A DNA stretch of 64,000 nucleotides from Nonomuraea rubra (GCF_014207985.1 NZ_JACHMI010000001.1:7113001-7177000); one strand, 5' to 3'; positions 34,822-44,197 are shown, counted from the stretch's first letter. Made by a program: numbers and translations. The notes: a model not told the origin generated them from the sequence alone.

Positions 34822-35658
34822 ATGTCCACGCTGGTGTTGGTTCACGGCTTCTGGCACGGCTCCTGGTGCTGGAGCGAGGTCGTCCCTCATGTGGTGGCCG
34901 CCGGGCGCCTGACCGTTGCGGTGGACCTGGCGGGGCACGGGCTGCATGCCCGCCGTCCTCGGTGGTTCCGCGCACAGCCGTACAACCGCGAGGCGGTCAG
35001 CACCGAGGTGTCGCCCGTGGCCGACGTGAGTCTCGACGATGCGGCCGAGTTGCTCACGTCGCAGATCAGGCGGATCGGCCGTGGCGAGCCGGTCACGGTG
35101 GTCGCCCACAGCGCGGCCGGCCCGGTGCTGACGCGAACGGCCGAGCAGACACCCGAGCTGGTCGCGCACGCGGTGTACCTTTCCGCCTACATGCCGGCAT
35201 CGGGTAAGTCCGCGGCGGCGTACACGCGGCTGCCGGAGGCCGCCGATGACCTGGTCGCGCCGTTGTTGCAGGGCGACCCGGCCCGGACAGGCGCGCTGCG
35301 GCTCGACTTCGCCACGGCCGACGCGGCCTACCGGCAGCGGCTTCACGAGGCGTTCTACGGTGACGTGGACCCGGTCCTCGCCGAGGCTGCCACCGGCCTG
35401 CTGACGCCCGACGGCCCGATCGGCATCATGCTGGGCACCACCGCCCTGACTCGCGAAGGCTGGGGATCGGTGCGGCGCACGTACATCGTCTGCACGCGGG
35501 ACATGGCCATCCGGCCAGGCGTGCAGGCGACGTTCATTTCCGAGGCCGACGCGGCGTTTCCGGACAACCCGACCTCCGTCGTCGCGCTCGACGCCTCCCA
35601 CTCGCCCTTCCTCTCCATGCCCGGCGAGCTGGCCGACATCATCATCCCGCTCGGCTGA
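34822..35658 (+). CDS. Alpha/beta-hydrolase (esterase-like)
   Basis: 278 residues from ATG 34822, with AGGGAG at 34811-34816. MSTLVLVHGFWHGSWCW is the oxyanion strand of the compact hydrolase group that includes plant methyl-salicylate-esterase relatives. The nucleophile elbow is VVAHSAAGPV with Ser97 (AHSAAG instead of GHSxG). The catalytic His is in DASHSPFLS near the C-terminus, as in that group. No signal peptide. The hairpin-rich leader is described separately. Substrate unknown. Confidence 0.87.
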   Translation: MSTLVLVHGFWHGSWCWSEVVPHVVAAGRLTVAVDLAGHGLHARRPRWFRAQPYNREAVSTEVSPVADVSLDDAAELLTSQIRRIGRGEPVTVVAHSAAGPVLTRTAEQTPELVAHAVYLSAYMPASGKSAAAYTRLPEAADDLVAPLLQGDPARTGALRLDFATADAAYRQRLHEAFYGDVDPVLAEAATGLLTPDGPIGIMLGTTALTREGWGSVRRTYIVCTRDMAIRPGVQATFISEADAAFPDNPTSVVALDASHSPFLSMPGELADIIIPLG

Positions 35659-35704
35659 CACTTCGAAGAACGTGCGGTTCGAGCCCCCAGAAAGCTCGGC
35701 GTAC

Positions 35705-35735
35705 CGTCACGGCACCTCGGGCGGCTGCCGTGACG
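35705..35735. terminator. Bidirectional terminator between convergent genes
   Basis: CGTCACGGCA (35705-35714) and TGCCGTGACG (35726-35735) form a perfect 10-bp stem with an 11-nt loop. It overlaps the stop codon of the response regulator and lies 46 bp past the hydrolase stop, so it can serve both directions. Confidence 0.65.
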
Positions 35736-36396
35736 CACCAGGGCCCGGCAGCCGCTCCCCCTGAAGGCCCAGCCCGGCGTCGCGGGCACGGATGATCGCC
35801 TCGGCCCGGTCGGCGACCTGGAGCTTGCCGAAGATGCTGGAGATGTGGTTGGCCACCGTCTTGGCCGAGATGCCCAGGCGGCGGCCGATCTCACCGTTGG
35901 GGCGGCCGCCGGCGATCAGGTCGAGCACGTCCCGTTCCCGGCCGGTCAGCTCGGGGAAGGGCACCTCGGGCGGCGGCGGGGCGGAGAAGAAGCCGAGCAC
36001 CCGCTGCGCCACGCCGGGCCCGAAGATCGCCTCGCCGGCGGCCACGGACCGGATGGCGCGGACGATCTCGTCCTGCTCGGCGCCCTTGAGCAGGTAACCA
36101 CGTGCTCCGGCGCGCATGGCGGCGAACACCGAGTCGTCGTCGTGGTACATCGTCAGCATGAGCACCGCGACTCCCGGCGCGTCGCGGGCGATCTGCCGCG
36201 TGGCGGCGATACCGTCCACGTCGGGCATCTGGATGTCCATGACCAGCACGTCGGGGCGGTGCGTGACGGCCTGGCGCACGGCCTCGCGGCCGTTGGCCGC
36301 CTCGCCGACCACGTTCAGCCCGTCGATCGAGCCGAGCAGCGCGCGCAGGCCGCCGCGCACCACGGGATGGTCGTCGGCCAGCAGAACGGTGATCAT
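35707..36396 (-). CDS. NarL/LuxR-type response regulator
   Basis: 229 residues. The receiver domain has Asp8/Asp9, phospho-acceptor Asp54 in VMDIQMP, Thr82 and Lys104. The output domain ELTGRERDVLDLIAGGRPNG to ISSIFGKLQVADRAEAI is a LuxR helix-turn-helix. The start overlaps the kinase stop as ATGA, so the two form a coupled two-component system. The tail after about 210 is a short Pro/Gly-rich extension. Confidence 0.94.
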   Translation of the reverse strand: MITVLLADDHPVVRGGLRALLGSIDGLNVVGEAANGREAVRQAVTHRPDVLVMDIQMPDVDGIAATRQIARDAPGVAVLMLTMYHDDDSVFAAMRAGARGYLLKGAEQDEIVRAIRSVAAGEAIFGPGVAQRVLGFFSAPPPPEVPFPELTGRERDVLDLIAGGRPNGEIGRRLGISAKTVANHISSIFGKLQVADRAEAIIRARDAGLGLQGERLPGPGASRQPPEVP

Positions 36397-38504
36397 GATG
36401 CTCCCAGCGGCAGGATGGCCACGACCTCGCCGCCACCGGCGCCGGGCCCCGCCGTGCAGGACCCGCCCAGCTCTGCGGCGCGCTCGCGCATGGATGACAA
36501 TCCCACACCCGGCCTCCAGTCGCGCGGCGAGACGCCGTCGTCGCTGACGCGCAGCCGCAACTCCGTGCCGGCGTCGAGCCGTACGTGGATGCTGCCCGCC
36601 CCGGCGTGACGCACGGCGTTGGTCATGGCCTCGGTGGCGATCCGGAAGGCCGCGGCCTCGACCGCGGCCGGAAGCGCCGGCAGCGCCGCGGGAGCGGCCA
36701 CGTGAATGGCGACGCCGTCGCGTTGCAGGTGGGCGGCGCGCTGGCGGATCGCGCCGACCAGGCCGAGATCGTCCAGGGCGGGCGGGCGCAGGTCGTAGAC
36801 CAGCCGGCGGATGTCGTTGATCGCCCCGGCGGTCTCGGCCCGCAGTTCGGCGACCAGGCTCCGCGCGGCCTCGGGGTCGGCGGCGATCAGGTTGCCGGCC
36901 GCGTCGGCCTTGAACGTCACCCCCGTGAGCACAGGGCCCAGCCCGTCGTGCAGGTCACGGCGCAGCCGCCGCCGCTCCTCCTCCCTGGCCATCACCAGCG
37001 CCTCGCGGGAGTGCTGCAGCTGCCGCGACAGGGCGAGGGCGCGCACCGCCACCGCCAGCGGCGTGGCCAGCAGCTCCAGGACGGCACGGTCGGCGGCGGC
37101 CAGCCGTCTCTCCCCCGGGCGCAGTCCGACCACCAGCTCGCCCACCCGCTCATCGCCGTAGACGAGCGGGACGGCGTGCAGCGACTGGAGCGACTGCGGC
37201 GCCGTGCCGGAAACCGCCGCCGTTCCGGAACCCGCCGCCGTGCCATGGCCCACTTGCGAGTCGTGGCCGGCGTGCGAGTCGTGGCCGGCTTGCGAGTCGT
37301 GGTCATCGGGCGCGGTGATGCGCAGCGCCGCGTACGGCATCCGCAGCGCCTCCCGCACCGCCTCCAGCACCCCGGGCAGCCCGGGCAGCCCGGCGCCCAG
37401 CCGCTCGCCGACCCGGGAGACCGCACGCACCGGATCGGCCCGGTCCCCGTACAGGATCCGGTCCACGCCGCGCTGCAGCCGTACCCGCAGCGGGTTGAAA
37501 CCGATCGCGATCAGCACGGTGGCGGCGATCGAGTTGCCCGGCCCGGCCCGCTGCCGCACGGCGGTGTCCAGCACCGCCACCAGGCTCACGTAGGCGAGCA
37601 CGACCGCACCGGTCAGCAGCGTGTACAGCACCGTACGCGAGAAGACCAGCCGGATGTCCAGCAGCTGATGACGCAAGATCGCCACCGCCACCGCCGCGGG
37701 AAGGAGCGGCACGGCCAGCAGCTGGTAGACCGGCCCCGCCTCGAACACCCCCCACACCACCAGCACCAGCACGACGAGCAGGGCGGCCTGCAGCGGCCAC
37801 AACAACTGGCGGCGCAGCACCTCGTCACCCCGCCGGTAGCGGATCACCAGCGCGACCAGGCCGATCAGCGCGACCGCGGCGACGCGCAGCTCCGTCACCA
37901 GCCACAGCGGCTCCAGGTCGTGGTATCCCGGCAGCGTCAGATACCCGTTCAGCCCCGTGATCAGCGCCTGCGGCCCGGCTCCCATCTCCAGCACGAACAG
38001 CGGCGCCGTCGCCACCGTCGCCCACGCCAGCCACCGCAGCACCGGCCCGGCGGGACGGCCGTCGGGGAAGAGCTGCAGGATCAGCGGCAGGAACAACCCG
38101 ATCGACCACGGCCACGCGTAGGCGCCGGCCGTGGCCAGACCGCGCACGAGCGGCATCGGCCAGCCGGCGTCATCGCCGTACAGGGCCAGCGAGGCGGTCC
38201 CCGCCGTGGTGGCGTGCCCGAGGCCGTCGGCCAGCAGCAGCCAGCCGATCGCGTTGCCCGGACGATGCCAGGCGACCAGCAGCCCGCACGCGGCGAACGC
38301 CAGCCCCATCGTGGCGTTCACCGGCACGAAGGAGTCCAGCACCTCCGCGTACGAGCGGCCGCCGAGCAGGGTGCCCGCCACGGCGGCGGCGACCGCGGCG
38401 GTCACCACGGCGAACGTCGCCACGGCCCATGGCCGGGACCGCCACGGCCCGCGCCGGGTGGCCTCGCCGGGCCCGGCGGCTCGTTCGGTGCTCATGCAGC
38501 ACAT
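36393..38504 (-). CDS. Sensor histidine kinase (NarL type) with N-terminal membrane domain
   Basis: 703 residues from ATG 38504 (GAGG seven bases before); ATG 38495 is the alternative. About eight to ten transmembrane helices occupy residues 20-300, a GAF-like region lies around 350-480, and the HisKA_3 domain has LRRDLHDGLGPVL with His519. The ATPase shows TEAMTNAVRHAG (N box) and GVGLSSMRERAAELGG (G box). The GAF region is interrupted by a His/Asp/Ser-rich low-complexity insert of about 35 residues (HDSQAGHDSHAGHDSQ), encoded by a DNA repeat near 37253-37312. It is coupled to the response regulator. The signal is unknown. Confidence 0.9.
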   Translation of the reverse strand: MCCMSTERAAGPGEATRRGPWRSRPWAVATFAVVTAAVAAAVAGTLLGGRSYAEVLDSFVPVNATMGLAFAACGLLVAWHRPGNAIGWLLLADGLGHATTAGTASLALYGDDAGWPMPLVRGLATAGAYAWPWSIGLFLPLILQLFPDGRPAGPVLRWLAWATVATAPLFVLEMGAGPQALITGLNGYLTLPGYHDLEPLWLVTELRVAAVALIGLVALVIRYRRGDEVLRRQLLWPLQAALLVVLVLVVWGVFEAGPVYQLLAVPLLPAAVAVAILRHQLLDIRLVFSRTVLYTLLTGAVVLAYVSLVAVLDTAVRQRAGPGNSIAATVLIAIGFNPLRVRLQRGVDRILYGDRADPVRAVSRVGERLGAGLPGLPGVLEAVREALRMPYAALRITAPDDHDSQAGHDSHAGHDSQVGHGTAAGSGTAAVSGTAPQSLQSLHAVPLVYGDERVGELVVGLRPGERRLAAADRAVLELLATPLAVAVRALALSRQLQHSREALVMAREEERRRLRRDLHDGLGPVLTGVTFKADAAGNLIAADPEAARSLVAELRAETAGAINDIRRLVYDLRPPALDDLGLVGAIRQRAAHLQRDGVAIHVAAPAALPALPAAVEAAAFRIATEAMTNAVRHAGAGSIHVRLDAGTELRLRVSDDGVSPRDWRPGVGLSSMRERAAELGGSCTAGPGAGGGEVVAILPLGAS

Positions 38505-38637
38505 GATGCGGCCTCGGACCCCGCCGCGTCCCGGGTGCGTGCCCCCAGGCCATGCGGGAAATCCTCCCGGCCGCGCGTCCGCCGGCTCCCTCGCCGCCGG
38601 TGATGCCCGCACCGCACGCTCGGTGCGTCCGATCCGC

Positions 38638-38715
38638 CGCATCCCAACGCCGCATCCGAACGCCGCATCCGAACGCCGCATCCCAACGCGGCATCCGAAC
38701 GCCGCATCCGAACGC
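38638..38715 (+). repeat. Six 13-bp tandem repeats before the membrane-protein gene
   Basis: Units CGCATCCGAACGC start at 38638, 38651, 38664, 38677, 38690 and 38703, with single changes in units 1, 4 and 5. The array ends one base before the AAGGAG of the next gene, filling its leader. The spacing equals that of the array at 8216, but the sequence is unrelated. Confidence 0.93.
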
Positions 38716-38727
38716 CAAGGAGACCTG

Positions 38728-39417
38728 ATGACCAGGACGAACGCGACCACGGGCGCACAGCCGCCGTCCACCTCGAACCCTCCGGCGGGGTGGCGGCCGG
38801 CGCTCACCCTGCTCGTGCTGCTGGGACCGCTCAGCATCGCCATCCTGCGCATGCTGCTGCCGTACGGCACCGGCGACTCCCCGGCCGCCGTCGCCGCCAA
38901 GGTGGCCGCCGATCCGGTCGCCGAGGCCGCGGTGCTGTGGCTGTCGCTGCTGGCCGGCTTCACCCTGGTCCCCGGCATGATCGCCGTCGGCCTGCTGGCC
39001 GCCCGCCGCAGCCGCGTCCTCGGCACGGCCGCGCTGGTCGTCTCGGTGGCCGGCTTCTCCGGGCTGCCCGCCATCGTGGCCGTCGACCTGGTGGCGCAGT
39101 CGGGAACGCGCGCGAACGTGCCCGCCGACGTCACCGCCCGCCTGCTGCGGCAGCTGCTCGACGAGCCCACCGTCGCCGTCCCCACCCTGGTCTTCGTGGC
39201 CGGCCACGTCGCGGGGGTGGTGCTGCTGGGCATCGCCCTGTGGCGCGGCGGCATCCTGCCCGGCTGGGCCGGCCTCGTCGTGTCGATCTCGCAGCCGCTG
39301 CACCTGGTGTTCGCGACGATCGCCCCCAGCCCGATCCTCGACGGATGCGCCTGGCTGCTGACCGCGGCCGGCCTCGCCTTCGCCACGGCGCGGCCGGCGC
39401 CCCTGACATCTGCGTGA
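38728..39417 (+). CDS. Predicted multi-pass membrane protein
   Basis: 229 residues from ATG 38728, with AAGGAG at 38717-38722. After a polar N-terminus of about 24 residues there are roughly six hydrophobic helices (ALTLLVLLGPLSIAILRMLL, AVLWLSLLAGFTLVPGM, GLLAARR, AALVVSVAGFSGLP, LVFVAGHVAGVVLLGIALW, LLTAAGLAFATA). It resembles small DUF4386-like integral membrane proteins. I see no catalytic motif. It is divergent from the sensor kinase gene over a shared repeat-rich gap, so it may be controlled by that two-component system. Confidence 0.75.
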   Translation: MTRTNATTGAQPPSTSNPPAGWRPALTLLVLLGPLSIAILRMLLPYGTGDSPAAVAAKVAADPVAEAAVLWLSLLAGFTLVPGMIAVGLLAARRSRVLGTAALVVSVAGFSGLPAIVAVDLVAQSGTRANVPADVTARLLRQLLDEPTVAVPTLVFVAGHVAGVVLLGIALWRGGILPGWAGLVVSISQPLHLVFATIAPSPILDGCAWLLTAAGLAFATARPAPLTSA

Positions 39418-39485
39418 CCGGATACGTGTGGCGCGAGGCGTTCCCCGGCGACCAGGCCTGCGTCGTCCCCGCCGCCCGCGCCCAG
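39409..39485 (+). pseudogene. Fragment of an actinobacterial secreted-protein motif in a 347-bp gap
   Basis: Just past the membrane-protein stop, another frame reads CVTGYVWREAFPGDQACVV, then PAARAQA. This is a motif I recognise from secreted actinobacterial proteins (GxVWREAxPxDxVCVxPxxRxQ). No start or flanking domain survives. The rest of the gap to 39764 shows no supported gene. Confidence 0.4.
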
Positions 39486-39764
39486 GCCAGGGTGCCGACA
39501 AGGCCGCAGCCGCCGGCCGGCGCGTCTCGGGCGCCATCGGCTCGCCGATCACCATCGACCGGGATGTCCGGTTCGGCGGCGGCATCCCCGTGGGCGGCCG
39601 GACGTCTCCGGCCCTCCGCGCTGACGGCACCTCCACGACTCCGGCGCCGAGCGGGGTTCGGTCTTGATCGTGCCCGCGCGGGAATGCCATGCTGACGAGC
39701 GCCCGAGGACCGCCGGCTGACCACACCGCCGGGGTGGGCGGCTGAATGGGGGCGGGGAAGGGCC

Positions 39765-40469
39765 ATGTTGGCGTTATCCGACGCGGGACCGCCGCTGCTG
39801 AACCGGCAGCGGGAGCGTACGGTGCTCGACGGGCTGCTGGAAGACGTGCGGGCCGGGCGCGGGCGGGCGCTCATGCTGCGGGGCGAGGCGGGGGTGGGCA
39901 AGTCGGCGCTGCTGCGGCACACCCTGGAGGCGGCGGCCGGCATGCGGGTGGTGCGGGCGGCGGGCGTGGAGTCGGAGATGGAGCTGGCCTACGCCGGGCT
40001 GCATCTGCTGGTCGCGCCGCTGCTGGACGGCCTGGAAGGCCTGCCGGGACCGCAGCGGGACGCGCTGGGGGTGGCGTTCGGGTTGCGGCAGGGGAACCCG
40101 CCGGACCGATTCATGGTCGGGCTGGCGGTGCTGACCCTGCTGGCGGAGGCGGCGGAGGAGCGTGCGCTGTTGTGCGTGGTCGATGACACGCAGTGGCTGG
40201 ACCGCTCCTCGGCGCAGGTGCTGGCGTTCGTGGCGCGGCGGTTGCTGGCCGAGCCGGTGGGGATCGTCTTCGCCGCGCGCGAGCCGGGCAGGGAGTTCCA
40301 GGGCCTGGCGGAGCTGGAGGTGCGCGGCCTGGCGGGGCCGGACGCCCACACGCTGCTGCGCTCGGTGATCCGCTTTCCGCTGGACGACCGGATCAAGGAG
40401 CGGATCCTGGCCGAGACGAACGGCAACCCCCTGGCCCTGCTGGAGTTGCCGCGCGGGCTGAGCGCGTGA
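39765..40469 (+). CDS. N-terminal ATPase half of a split LuxR-type regulator
   Basis: 234 residues from ATG 39765. NRQRERTVLDGLLEDVRAG leads into Walker A (MLRGEAGVGKSALLRH) and Walker B (LLCVVDDTQWLDRSS), ending after NPLALLELPRGLSA. It aligns with the first 230 residues of the intact 929-residue regulator at 41408, including ESEMELAYAGLHLL. The stop TGA overlaps the ATG of the C-terminal half (TGATG). About 440 residues of the middle region are missing, so it is either a pseudogene pair or a true split regulator. Confidence 0.75.
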   Translation: MLALSDAGPPLLNRQRERTVLDGLLEDVRAGRGRALMLRGEAGVGKSALLRHTLEAAAGMRVVRAAGVESEMELAYAGLHLLVAPLLDGLEGLPGPQRDALGVAFGLRQGNPPDRFMVGLAVLTLLAEAAEERALLCVVDDTQWLDRSSAQVLAFVARRLLAEPVGIVFAAREPGREFQGLAELEVRGLAGPDAHTLLRSVIRFPLDDRIKERILAETNGNPLALLELPRGLSA

Positions 40470-41227
40470 TGTCCACGGCCATAGCCGCCGGCCAGGGGGT
40501 GGGAGAATACTTCTCCCGGTGGGTGGCGGCCGTCCTCTACAACGGGCTCGGCCAGTACGACAAGGCCCTCGATTCGGCGCAAGGCGTCCGAGAGGTCTTC
40601 GCGATGCAGGTCTCCGCGTGGGCGCTGCCCGAGCTGATCGAGGCGGCGAGCAGGACCGGGCAGACCCGGCAGGCCGCGGAGGCGCTCGATCGGCTGGCCG
40701 CGGCGACCGACGTCGGCGACAGCGACTGGGGGCACGGAATCCACGCGCGGTGCCGGGCGCTGCTCAGCGAGGGCGAGGAGGCCGAGCGCTGCTATCGCGA
40801 GGCGGCCGAGCGGCTGGGCCGTACCCGCTTTCCCACCGAACTCGCCCGCGCGCACCTGCTCTACGGCGAGTGGCTGCGCCGGGAAGGCCGGCGGGCCGAC
40901 GCGCGCACCCACCTGCGCACCGCCTACGACTCCTTCACCGCGATCGGCATGCAGGCGTTCGCCGGGCGGGCCCACAACGAGCTGCTGGCCACCGGCGAGA
41001 CCGTGCGCAAGCGCGCCGCCGACACGCCAGACCAGCTCACCCCTCAGGAGAGCCAGATCGCCCGGATGGCACGTACGGGCCTGTCGAACTCGGAGATCGG
41101 CGCCCAGCTGTTCCTCAGCCCGCGCACCGTCGAGTACCACCTGGGCAAGGTGTTCGCCAAGCTCGCCATCACCTCTCGCCACCAGCTCACGCAGGCGCTG
41201 CCCGGCCAGGGCCACGACCGTCCGTGA
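40469..41227 (+). CDS. C-terminal TPR and LuxR DNA-binding half of the split regulator
   Basis: 252 residues from ATG 40469, in the TGATG overlap. It starts in the late TPR region (WVAAVLYNGLGQYDKALDSA, then LPELIEAASRTGQTRQAAEA and GEWLRREGRRADARTHLRTA). It ends with a complete LuxR helix-turn-helix (LTPQESQIARMARTGLSNSE to ITSRHQLTQAL). The frame differs from the ATPase half. Reinitiation at TGATG could still give two polypeptides. No separate ribosome site is visible. Confidence 0.7.
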   Translation: MSTAIAAGQGVGEYFSRWVAAVLYNGLGQYDKALDSAQGVREVFAMQVSAWALPELIEAASRTGQTRQAAEALDRLAAATDVGDSDWGHGIHARCRALLSEGEEAERCYREAAERLGRTRFPTELARAHLLYGEWLRREGRRADARTHLRTAYDSFTAIGMQAFAGRAHNELLATGETVRKRAADTPDQLTPQESQIARMARTGLSNSEIGAQLFLSPRTVEYHLGKVFAKLAITSRHQLTQALPGQGHDRP

Positions 41228-41407
41228 GCCCCGAGGCCGTCCACGGGCCGCGCTGAACCGTCACGCGGGACCGCCGAACACGTATCCCCGGGGCACCCTA
41301 GGGACCTCGGCCCGGGACTCCCTGAGGCGACCGCAGTCCCCGCACCGCAAGGCTACGGGTGTCGACGGCGGGCGTCTGACGGCAGGCCGAGGGGAGGTGC
41401 ACCCGAG

Positions 41408-44197
41408 GTGCGGCTGCATGGCCGGAAAATCGAGTGCGACAGGCTGGACGAGCTCGTGGCCACGGTGCAGACCGGGCGCGGCTCGAGCTCCGTCCTGGTC
41501 GTGCGGGGCGAGGCGGGCATCGGCAAGACGGCGCTGCTGGAGCACGCGCGGGGCAGCGCTGCCGGCTGCCGGGTCGCCCAGGCGACGGGTGTGGAGTCGG
41601 AGATGGAGCTGGCCTTCAGCGGGTTGCACCAGCTCTGTGCCCCGCTCCTGGACCGGCTGCACCGCCTGCCGCAGCCGCGGCGGCAGGCGCTGGAGGCGGC
41701 GTTCGGGCTGAGAGGGGGCACGCCGCCGGACCGTTTCGTGTTCGGGCTGGCGGTGCTCGGCCTGCTCGCTGACGTGGCCGAGCAGGAGCCGCTGATCTGC
41801 CTGATCGATGACGCCCAGCGGCTGGACCGGGTCTCCGCGCAGACCCTGGCGTTCGTCGCGCGCCGGCTGCGCACCGAGCGGATCGGGCTGGTGATCGCGG
41901 TACGCGAGCCCGCCCTGCGAGCGGAGCTGGCGGGGCTGCCGGAGCTGGAGGTGGGACCGCTGAGCAACGGCGACGCCCGCGCCCTGCTCGACTCGATGAC
42001 CCCGGGGCGGCTGGACGGGCGCGTCAGGGACCGGATCGTCGCCGAGGCCCAGGGCAACCCGCTCGCCCTGCTGGAGCTGCCCCGGAGCTTGACGCCGGCC
42101 GAGCTGGCCGCCGGGTACACCCTGCCCCACACACTGTCGGCCGGCCAGGCCGAGCGGAGCTTCCTGCGCCGCGTCGAGTCGCTGCCCGCCCCGACCCGGC
42201 AGTTGCTGCTGATCGCCGCGGCCGAGCCGGTGGGCGACGTGACCCTGCTGTCCAGGGCCGCGCGGACGTTGAGCATCGACGAGAGCGCCGCCGCGCCGGC
42301 CGAGTCGGCGGGGCTGATCACTCTCGGGACCCGGGTGCGCTTCGTGCATCCCCTGCTGCGTTCGGCCGCCTATCAGGCGGCGACCCCGGAGAACCGCCAG
42401 TGCGTGCATCGTGCGCTGGCGGAGGTGATCGATCCGCTGGCCGACCCGGAACACCGGGCGTGGCACCTGGCCAACGCCACAGCGGGACCCGACGAGACGG
42501 TGGCCGCCGAGCTGGCCCGCTCGGCCGAGCGGGTGCGGGCCCGCAGCGGGGTGACGGCGGCGGCGGCGTTCCTGGAACGGGCGGCCCAGCTCACCCCCGA
42601 TCCCGCCCGGCGCGGCGGCAGGGCACTGGCGGCGGCCCGGGCCAAGGGCCTGGCCGGCGGGTACGACGCCGCCCTCGGACTGCTCGACGCGGCGGCGCTC
42701 AGCCCCCTGGACGAGCACGAACGCGCCCGCGCCTGCCTGCTGCGCGGCCAGATCACGTTCGCCTCCATCAGCGCCGGCGCCGCCCTGCCGCTGCTGCTCG
42801 AAGCGGCCCGGCGGTCGGAAGCGCTGGACCCGGGGCTGGCCCGCGAGTCCTACCGTGACGCGCTGCAGGCGCTCATCACCTCCGGCGGCCTGCCGGACGG
42901 CCCGCACCTGGCGGACGTCGCCAGGGCGATCCTCGCCGCGCCTCCTGGACCCGCGCCGGAGCGTGACGACCTGCTCCTGAACGGCCTGGCCGTGATCGCC
43001 ACGGAGGGTTACGCGGCAGGCGCGCCGATGGTGCTGCGCGGCCTGACCGCCTTCCGCACCTGCGAGGTCGGCGAGGAGGAGGGGCTGGGCTGGCTCCCGC
43101 TCGCCTGCCGCCTGGCCCACAACGTCTGGGACTTCGACAGCTGGTCGGTGCTGTCCGCGCGCCTGGTGGACCTGGCGCGCGAGACGGGAGCGCTGGCGGT
43201 GCTGCCGTCGGCTCTCCTGCTGCGCGTGTCGAACCGGGCCCTGGCCGGCGAGCTCGCCGACGCCGCCACGCTGCTCGCCGAGGCCCAGGCGATCGGCAAG
43301 GTGACCGGCAGCCGCTTCCTGGCCCGGTACACGGCCCTGGTGCTCGAACCCTTGCGCGGCAGGGAGGCCGCCACGCGGCAGGCGATCGAGGCGGTCAGGC
43401 GGGAGAGCGCGCTGCGCGGTGAGGGCAAGGTGGAGACCGCCACCCACTGGGCGAGCGCGGTGCTCTGCAACGGCCTGGGCCGCTACGAGGAGGCGTACGC
43501 CGCGGCCGAGGGCGGTTGCGAACATCCGCAGGAACTGGGAGGACCGTTCATCAGGTCCCTGGCCGAGCTCGTCGAGGCCGCCGTCCGGAGCGGGCGGCCG
43601 GTCCGCGCCGCCCAGGCCGCCGCCCGGCTGGAAGAGCTGACCGGGGCCAGCGGCACCGACTGGGCCCTCGGCACGTCCGCGTGCGTGCGCGCCCAGGTGA
43701 GCGCGGAGCCGGCCGCGGAGGAGCTGTACCGGGAGGCGATCGAGCGGCTCGGCCGTACCGGGGTGCGCCTCGCCCACGCCCGCGCGCTGCTGCTCTACGG
43801 CGAGTGGCTGCGCAGGCAGAGCCGCCGTACCGACGCGCGCGAGCAGTTGGGCGCCGCCTACGAGCTGCTCGGCCGGATGGGGGCCGAGGCGTTCGCCGAG
43901 CGCGCCCGGCGCGAGCTGCAGGCGACCGGGGACAAGGTGGTGCGGCGCTCGGCCGGCCCGGCCGAGGCGAGCACCACGCTGACCGCTCAGGAGGCGCAGA
44001 TCGCCCGCCTGGCCGGTGACGGGCTGACGAACCTCGAGATCGCCGCCCAGCTGTTCATCAGCCCGCACACGGTGGAATGGCATCTGCGCAAGGTGTTCGT
44101 GAAGCTCGGGATCGTCTCACGCAAGCAGATCCGCGCGTCGCTGGCCGGCCCATGGATCTCGGGCACCCTCCCTGCCGCGATGGAGGCGGGCGACTGA
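41408..44197 (+). CDS. Large LuxR-family regulator with AAA-type ATPase domain
   Basis: 929 residues from GTG 41408, with GGAGG ten bases upstream. The N-terminal ATPase has VVRGEAGIGKTALLEHA (Walker A) and LICLIDDAQRLDRVS (Walker B; AQR where AHW is usual). A long helical TPR region follows. The C-terminal LuxR helix-turn-helix is LTAQEAQIARLAGDGLTNLE to IVSRKQIRAS. Such LAL-type proteins (relatives of MalT) are ATP-driven activators. It lies next to its degraded relative and converges with an alpha/beta-hydrolase gene 11 bp away. Confidence 0.92.
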   Translation: MRLHGRKIECDRLDELVATVQTGRGSSSVLVVRGEAGIGKTALLEHARGSAAGCRVAQATGVESEMELAFSGLHQLCAPLLDRLHRLPQPRRQALEAAFGLRGGTPPDRFVFGLAVLGLLADVAEQEPLICLIDDAQRLDRVSAQTLAFVARRLRTERIGLVIAVREPALRAELAGLPELEVGPLSNGDARALLDSMTPGRLDGRVRDRIVAEAQGNPLALLELPRSLTPAELAAGYTLPHTLSAGQAERSFLRRVESLPAPTRQLLLIAAAEPVGDVTLLSRAARTLSIDESAAAPAESAGLITLGTRVRFVHPLLRSAAYQAATPENRQCVHRALAEVIDPLADPEHRAWHLANATAGPDETVAAELARSAERVRARSGVTAAAAFLERAAQLTPDPARRGGRALAAARAKGLAGGYDAALGLLDAAALSPLDEHERARACLLRGQITFASISAGAALPLLLEAARRSEALDPGLARESYRDALQALITSGGLPDGPHLADVARAILAAPPGPAPERDDLLLNGLAVIATEGYAAGAPMVLRGLTAFRTCEVGEEEGLGWLPLACRLAHNVWDFDSWSVLSARLVDLARETGALAVLPSALLLRVSNRALAGELADAATLLAEAQAIGKVTGSRFLARYTALVLEPLRGREAATRQAIEAVRRESALRGEGKVETATHWASAVLCNGLGRYEEAYAAAEGGCEHPQELGGPFIRSLAELVEAAVRSGRPVRAAQAAARLEELTGASGTDWALGTSACVRAQVSAEPAAEELYREAIERLGRTGVRLAHARALLLYGEWLRRQSRRTDAREQLGAAYELLGRMGAEAFAERARRELQATGDKVVRRSAGPAEASTTLTAQEAQIARLAGDGLTNLEIAAQLFISPHTVEWHLRKVFVKLGIVSRKQIRASLAGPWISGTLPAAMEAGD

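Noticed and set aside
36585..38603. 672-residue plus-strand frame opposite the sensor kinase
   Set aside because: Gln/Arg/His-rich antisense text; the kinase on the other strand has all expected boxes and couples to its regulator.
41261..44083. 940-residue minus-strand frame opposite the LuxR gene at 41408
   Set aside because: Antisense to a complete LuxR/AAA regulator, no domain of its own.
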